A DNA stretch of 64,000 bases, taken from Austropuccinia psidii (taxonomy: Eukaryota > Basidiomycota > Pucciniomycetes > Pucciniales > Sphaerophragmiaceae). Made by a program: the position numbers and the translations under genes. This document shows positions 58,928 through 64,000 of this stretch, piece after piece. The stretch lies in the NCBI GenBank assembly GCA_023105745.1, contig JALGQZ010000001.1, forward strand, positions 60,365,937-60,429,936, given 5' to 3'. The notes below the pieces were generated by a model. The model was given only the letters and a program-made list of their open reading frames with translations. It was not told the DNA's origin and did no database searches. How positions within the stretch are numbered: position 1 is the stretch's first letter; each line of letters opens with the position of its first letter.

Positions 58928-60832
58928 TGTGAGCCTTGAGGTATATTTTACATACCCAAATAGGCCACAGTTATCTTAAACATAAATTCTGAACTATGCA
59001 TAACCCATAAGTCATGCATATATTCAAAATTCATCATTTTTGATTTCAGAAAAGATGAATAACTTTTTATTGAGTAGGTAAATCCATGGATTTAAGGCCA
59101 TATTTGAATTCTACACCAAAATTCACCTAGGGTAGCTCCATAGAGTGAATAAGCTCAAATCAACTCTTTGAGGTGGTCATATGGAAAATGCTTCAATACC
59201 ACATAAAAGATCTGTGAAAATTTTTGTTTTTCTCTATTTCATGCCAAAATAATGGGAATATGAGAAATTCCATGTTATATACACACTAAGAATAGTGTTA
59301 TGCATGTTTTGAGCACTTAATATTATGGTATTCTTACATGAACCTTTGGTACACCCGTAGTGGATATCTCACTTGAAGCTCAAAATTCTATTTTGATGTA
59401 AAAAATAGGCAAGGAGGACAAAAGACATCAAAGAGAGCCAGGGTACCCAACTTCTGAGGACTCTGAGGCGTGGAAAAATCAAAAACTTGGATTCAAGGCT
59501 GATATTGGCCCAATTAGTAAACTGAAACCTTTTGGGAACTTGGTTACCATGTTACAACTACAGTAAATTATAAGAAAATAGCAAATAACCTGCTATTTTG
59601 AAGTGCCAAGGAGGTAAAGAGCAACTTATACTCCTGTAACCATGTCAATTATTAATCACTTACCATGGATAAACCCCAAAATAGTAATTAAAACCCTTTT
59701 TGGACCAGTATCCATTGATTTACCTCATAGCAACCAGCCATACACTACTATTTACAATTCTACGTAGAATTGAGGTAAAAACTTCAAAAATTCATTAAAA
59801 ATACAATTTTTAATGAATCTTTCTGAACCTTCCAGGACCAATTGAAAACTGTAAAATCCATATAAAACCAAAAATAATTATACTTTTATATGTAAAATTA
59901 AAAGGTTTACTTACAGTCCATTTTTGATGATTCCATGTGAAACACAGAATCCTTAAAAATTTACAGAAAATACATTCTGTGATGAAATTTCCAATAAGAT
60001 TGATGACTTTGAGAAATCAATGATTATTTTGGAATAAAAGAAAATTCACATTTGCTACTCCTTTTATTCTTAAGCATAAATGGGTTGGTAGTCACATAAA
60101 AGCCTCAATTAAGTAATTATGATAATCTTACATGACAACAAATGATGCAATCAATAATCCAAAAAGGTTGATTGTTTTCTCACTAACTGGTTTTTCATTT
60201 TTCTCCATGGAATGCCTCTGTGAGCTGTCTTAGACTTAAAAGAGGCCTCCTCTTGCTGTTTTTTCCACATCGTCACATTATCCAATTATACCTTTATTAC
60301 CAACAAGTAAGTATTAGTTAGATCTTTTCTTAAGTGCTTTAATTCTTTATGAATCAATCAAAAACACGTGAAATAATAGAAATAAAGTATGAGTTGTTTT
60401 AATACAGTTATAAATCATTTTGATACCTTAAATCCACTATTCTATGTCAAATTACTCTACTTCTATCTTTCAATAAGCTCTTTGGAGTATTAGTGAGTAA
60501 TTTTTCTTAATTCTTAAGGCTTTTCCTTAGTAATAGTTTTTTTTTCAAATAATTATAATTATAATTATTCTTGTAAAAGATAATTATATATTAAAATAAT
60601 TTCATCATTTTAATAAATAATTCTTCATTATTAAATTCTTCTTGTAATTGATTCTAGTAGAAAATTACTGCTTACTGTTATAATCACTGGTAGTGTATAA
60701 CACATAAAAGAAATAATTCTTCAATTATTCAATTGTGGTTATAATAATTTTTCTTATTATATTTCATAAGAACAGTCATACTACTGTTGATTAATAGTAA
60801 TATTATCAACATTCTCATACACACATCTTTCA
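58928..60832 (+). repeat. 5' LTR of element B, 1905 bp
   Basis: TGTGAGCCTTGAGG to CACATCTTTCA; full-length match in inverse orientation to 11773-13691, partial match to 27287-28567. Confidence 0.92.
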
Positions 60833-61464
60833 TTTTGGAGCCTGGCCATGATTTCAACCATCGACTTGGCTTTAATCATATTCTAGAATTCATTTTTTGT
60901 GTTCTAAAAACTGCCATACTTACCCACATCTTACATTTGGGTACCTGGCTGTGTTTTTTGAGCCTTGTACCCTTAATTGATATATTTTTAAGCTCTCAAA
61001 TATATTAATTTGATAATTTTTTTTCTTTCAATTTGAAGTCAAAATTATATTTTTATTTTTGAAATTGTCTTAAAATATTTTTTCATTGAGGGATTTTGTT
61101 TAACTTTATATTGTTTTTAAATGTGGGTTTTTTACATTCAAAAACTTATAGAATTATTCTTTGATTTACCCTGGATTGAATTTTCATTCAAAATCTTGAA
61201 ATTTTTTTTCTTTAAAAAGAATGTTTTTTTTAATATATAAAAAATCTTTGAAAATATTTTAAAAGCATAAAAAATAATTTCTTTTATCAATTTCTTTCTA
61301 GTGTCTTTAATCAAATACTGTGCAGCTGGTAATAGACTCGGTAAGAGATATATTACTAGTCCAGAATATTCAGAAGCAGAATCTGAAGAGAGTATTCAAG
61401 TGCGAATTTCTAAAAGAGGCACCTTATTCAACTCTGAAAAAGCTAAATTACCACCAAAAGGTGT
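60833..61464 (+). other. Leader of B with a duplicated primer-binding-like block and a leader exon
   Basis: TTTTGGAGCCTGGCCATG follows the LTR. A second LTR-end/leader junction (ACATCTTACA then TTTGGGTACCTGGCTGTG) lies 100 bp on, at about 60923-60950, so this junction is duplicated. A splice-acceptor-like TTTCTTTCTAG near 61293-61303 opens a 160-nt exon-like frame (GKRYITSPEYSEAESEESIQ), which ends in AAAAG/GTGTGT, a donor-like site, just before gag. Confidence 0.5.
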
Positions 61465-63456
61465 GTGCTTTATCTTTTTATTTTCACTTTTTATCTTAAA
61501 ATTGACGTGAAAATGGTGCATACCAGAAATGGAAGCAACTATTCAGTAAAGCCAGATGGATGTGGAAAAGGAAGAGGCAAGACTAAATCCAGAAGTGTCA
61601 AATATTCCTCAAGAAAGACACATATGGAGGATACCAGAGCTGTCCCCCATTCCCCAAGGTCTGTACCCACAAATTTTGACGTGAAATCTGAATCTAGACT
61701 GATTCATGATAATAATTCAAGAGCTGAACCACTTTCAAGTGGCAGAAATAGAAATTTATCAATGCCAATACAAAAATTGGTTAAGAGAAGCCAAAGAAGA
61801 GATGTGGGAAATATTCCCAAGCCTTTGGCAGGGGGCCATGAACTCCTACTTACACATCAACAGCTTTCTGGGTCAGGAGAAGAGCATAGATCTCTTAGGA
61901 GGTTGGAGCCCATTGTCTTGCAAAGACAAGGTCAAAAGGATAAAGAATTGGTTGAAGAACCAAAGTATTTTATCCATAGACCAGAAGAAAGAACTGGAAA
62001 TGAATCCAGCTTTGGAGACAGAAGGCCCAGTGGCGTCTACCAGCTCCAAACCAGCTCCAGAAGTGTCCAAAGACAAGCCCAAACAGCCTCAGAAGAAGTA
62101 GAAAGGTCCCAAGAACCATCAAAGCAAGGGCAAGGGCAAAGCCAATTGGCACAGACCTTACCAACAAGGGTACAGGATACCCAAATTGGAGCCTTCAGCA
62201 GTCAACAGTGTCTTCAATATGGCAAGACCTCTTATGGAATTCACAGCCAAAGCGCAGGAAAGGATGAACATAACTTTTCCATGCAAATAATAGATCAAAT
62301 ACACTTTTTTAAATCTAGTATTGATGTAGAACTTGGCAAATTTGAGGCAAAGTTAAATAAAATCATATTGGACATGAGTGAATTCAAAAGAAATGACAAA
62401 AAGTATACTGAATGGTATCAATTAACAAATGTCAGACTTGATTCAATTACCAATACATGTGACAGAATTTAGAGTAAATGTCAAGTTCAAAATGATGAAA
62501 TGGAAGATCTTTCCATTCTAAACATTAATGATCAACTTAGAATTCTGAAAGACCTTGTCTTGGGAATAACTAAAAATACCAATCAGTTTGGCACACATTT
62601 GGCAAAAAGTGACAGTGAAAGGCACAAGTTAAAGAATGAGATTGTTGCAAATGTAGAACAAATTAATAAGAATTATGAACCACATATGCCAAGACATTCT
62701 ACACCTTTGATTGAAGAAAAACTCTCTGTTAAAGAAAGTTTGACGCCATTCCTAGGTGATAATGTTATATCTGCAAAAGATGTTCCCAAATTGGAAGAAT
62801 GGCCAGAATTCTCTCGTGAGGGTGAATAAAACCATATCGAGTTCATCAAAACTATTGATATGGTGCAAGAAGACTTTCATATAGCTGATGAAATTATAGT
62901 GCGAAAATTACACTGTCTGTTTACCAAAATTGCAGAGAAATGGTGTTACAAGATGAGGCTAGATCATGGAAAACATGATTGGTATTGGTGCAAATCTGAC
63001 GTGGTTACCAAATGGGCCAATAATTCTTGGAGGCTTGAAATGGAAAATGCTTTTGGAAGTACCATTTTTAACTCAGAAAAGGATTAACCACATACTTGGT
63101 TCTTCAAGCAAAAAGACAGATTATCTGCCTTACACCCAGATATGTCTGACACCATTATTAATATGAAAATATTAAGAAAATGTGGAGGAGAGCTAGAAAA
63201 TTCTATCAAGTGTAGATGTGTTGAACCCTGTTCAAAAGAAGACTACATTAATGCAATGGAAAATATCATTACTGGAACAAGAATTGGTAAAAGTTGGACT
63301 AAAACTCCTATAGAGTCCAAAATGGTCTCAAAGATTTCCAGAGAAGACAGAAAACCTGAAAGACCTGTTTTGAAGTGTCATAAATGTGGAAGTACTTCAA
63401 ATTTAGCCAACACTTGTACCAAGAAAACAAAAATCAATGAAGTTCAGTGTACTTAA
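61465..63456 (+). pseudogene. Gag of element B (broken)
   Basis: Frame with stops TAG near 62470, TAA near 62827 and TAA near 63085. The natural start is probably the ATG of MVHTRNGSNYSVKP at 61513. It has a basic, Ser/Gln-rich N-terminal part, then a coiled coil, then a gag core (VPKLEEWPEFSREGE, NHIEFIKTIDMVQEDFHIAD, WKxxxKSDVVTKWANNSWR-type block), ending with a zinc knuckle at about 63376-63417. In the knuckle the His is Asn (CHKCGSTSNLANTC). Similar layout to A Gag. An overlapping frame lies at 61706-62101. Confidence 0.8.
61706..62101 (+). CDS. ORF-b-like overlapping frame in gag of B
   Basis: An open 131-codon frame, +1 relative to the Gag frame, as in family A. It reads NWLREAKEEMWEIFPSLWQG, SCKDKVKRIKNWLKNQSIL and a Ser/Pro/Lys-rich end. 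Position relative to gag, tryptophan content and basic tail recall ORF-b of A, although the sequence is not obviously alignable by eye. Start unknown; function unknown. Confidence 0.4.
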   Translation: MIIIQELNHFQVAEIEIYQCQYKNWLREAKEEMWEIFPSLWQGAMNSYLHINSFLGQEKSIDLLGGWSPLSCKDKVKRIKNWLKNQSILSIDQKKELEMNPALETEGPVASTSSKPAPEVSKDKPKQPQKK

Positions 63457-63772
63457 GAGAAAGGGGAATTTGATATAGAATCTGCAGTCTCTGAAGATAC
63501 ACCAGTATAGGACTATCCCATTGAAAACATTACAGCTTTCTTTGAGGTCACAGAAGTCCATACTCACTTGCCACAATATAGTGAGGATTGCTATAACCTG
63601 AACAGTATCCAGGATGTCAGAATGTGTAAGACTAAACCTGCTAGAGGTAAAGCATACACTGCTGGAGCATCTTGTATCACATCAATTCTGATTAATGATA
63701 TTGAAGCAAGGTAAATTTGGATACAGGGGAATTTTGCACTTGTGTGGGTAGAGATTATATTCAAGCTATACT
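63457..63772 (+). pseudogene. Protease start of element B, truncated
   Basis: After a stop near 63508 the DNA reads ASCITSILINDIEAR, a short gap with a frame change, and NLDTGEFCTCVGRDYIQAIL, which has the D-T-G of a retropepsin. The LTR at 63773 cuts it there. Pol is not in the window. Confidence 0.6.
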
Positions 63773-64000
63773 TGTGAGCCTTAGAGGTAATTTCATATAC
63801 CCAAAAGACCACAAAATACAAAATTAACATATAAATATAAATAAAATAAATTTATTTATATTATAAAAATAAAAATTGAACTATAAATACAAATTTATAT
63901 TTAAGAATCAAAATTTAATTATAATTTAAAAATAAAATTACAATAAAATTTAAAATTATGAAATTATATTTTTACTTGTAAAAATCAAGTAAAAATGGAT
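63773..64000 (+). repeat. Start of another family-B LTR, cut by window end
   Basis: TGTGAGCCTTAGAGGTAATT matches the opening of the B LTR (TGTGAGCCTTGAGGTATATT) with divergence. No polypurine tract precedes it, and it sits inside the protease, so it is a separate insertion rather than the 3' LTR of B. Confidence 0.7.

Larger units (their letters stand above)
58928..63772 (+). mobile_element. Ty3/gypsy-type LTR retrotransposon B, 5' part
   Basis: A full LTR (58928-60832), primer-binding region, gag and the start of protease, in plus orientation, inserted in the integrase region of A2 (left flank ACAAG). It is interrupted at 63773 by another family-B LTR. Gag layout and the overlapping frame resemble family A, so B is a related lineage. 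Confidence 0.85.

Noticed and set aside
63773..64000. 3' LTR of element B
   Set aside because: No polypurine tract or pol precedes it and it cuts the protease; it is better read as a separate insertion.

Overview
The window looks like a transposon-dominated segment of a rust-fungus (Pucciniales) nuclear genome, plausibly the myrtle rust Austropuccinia psidii. Three things point there: AT-rich DNA; one spliced host gene with 69-85 nt introns and GT..AG borders; and Ty3/gypsy, PIF/Harbinger and possible TET-dioxygenase protein families that I associate from memory with rust genomes. The species is an inference and was not tested by any search.

Only one intact host gene is visible: a five-exon Hsp110/Sse1-type chaperone at 21480-24122 on the plus strand. 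Nearly everything else is mobile DNA. 1-7738 is the 3' part of a Ty3/gypsy element (A1) with its 3' LTR. 8621-16700 is a decayed PIF/Harbinger copy (H2) split by a solo LTR (family B, minus strand, 11773-13691, TSD TGACC). 16855-21011 is a more complete PIF/Harbinger (H1) with about 70-bp TIRs and convergent genes, ending about 470 bp upstream of the chaperone ATG. 25015-27286 is a third Harbinger copy (H3).

From 27287 to the window end the DNA is one nested insertion stack. A minus-strand family-B LTR (27287-28567) lies against H3 and is cut by a second family-A element (A2, 5' LTR 28568-30002). A2 is interrupted by a 708-bp solo LTR of an unnamed family D (31583-32290, TSD AGAAG). It is interrupted again in RNase H by a 21.6-kb DNA transposon T (35495-57109; 40-bp TIRs beginning CACCAGGGC; TSD ATA). 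A third break, in the integrase C-terminal region, is made by a family-B element (58928 onward), itself broken at 63773 by another family-B LTR. Element T carries its own decayed minus-strand gene(s), a TET-like dioxygenase fragment, a solo family-A LTR (40932-42346, TSD TCAGC), a truncated copy of family C (36756-38617), and a nearly complete 12-kb family-C LTR retrotransposon on the minus strand (44459-56511).

The most interesting signals are five. (1) A long overlapping reading frame, in the same relative +1 frame, lies inside gag of both families A and B. (2) Element T is a very large TIR element whose removal restores the A2 RNase H sequence. (3) Family C has two retropepsin-like domains in tandem, the second lacking the D-T/S-G signature. 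(4) The RT and integrase of C are fused in frame by an internal deletion. (5) An antisense tRNA-like module and several tandem-repeat arrays lie between the protease and RT parts of C and are partly preserved in a diverged second copy. Most coding regions outside the Hsp110 gene carry stops or frameshifts and are annotated as pseudogenes.
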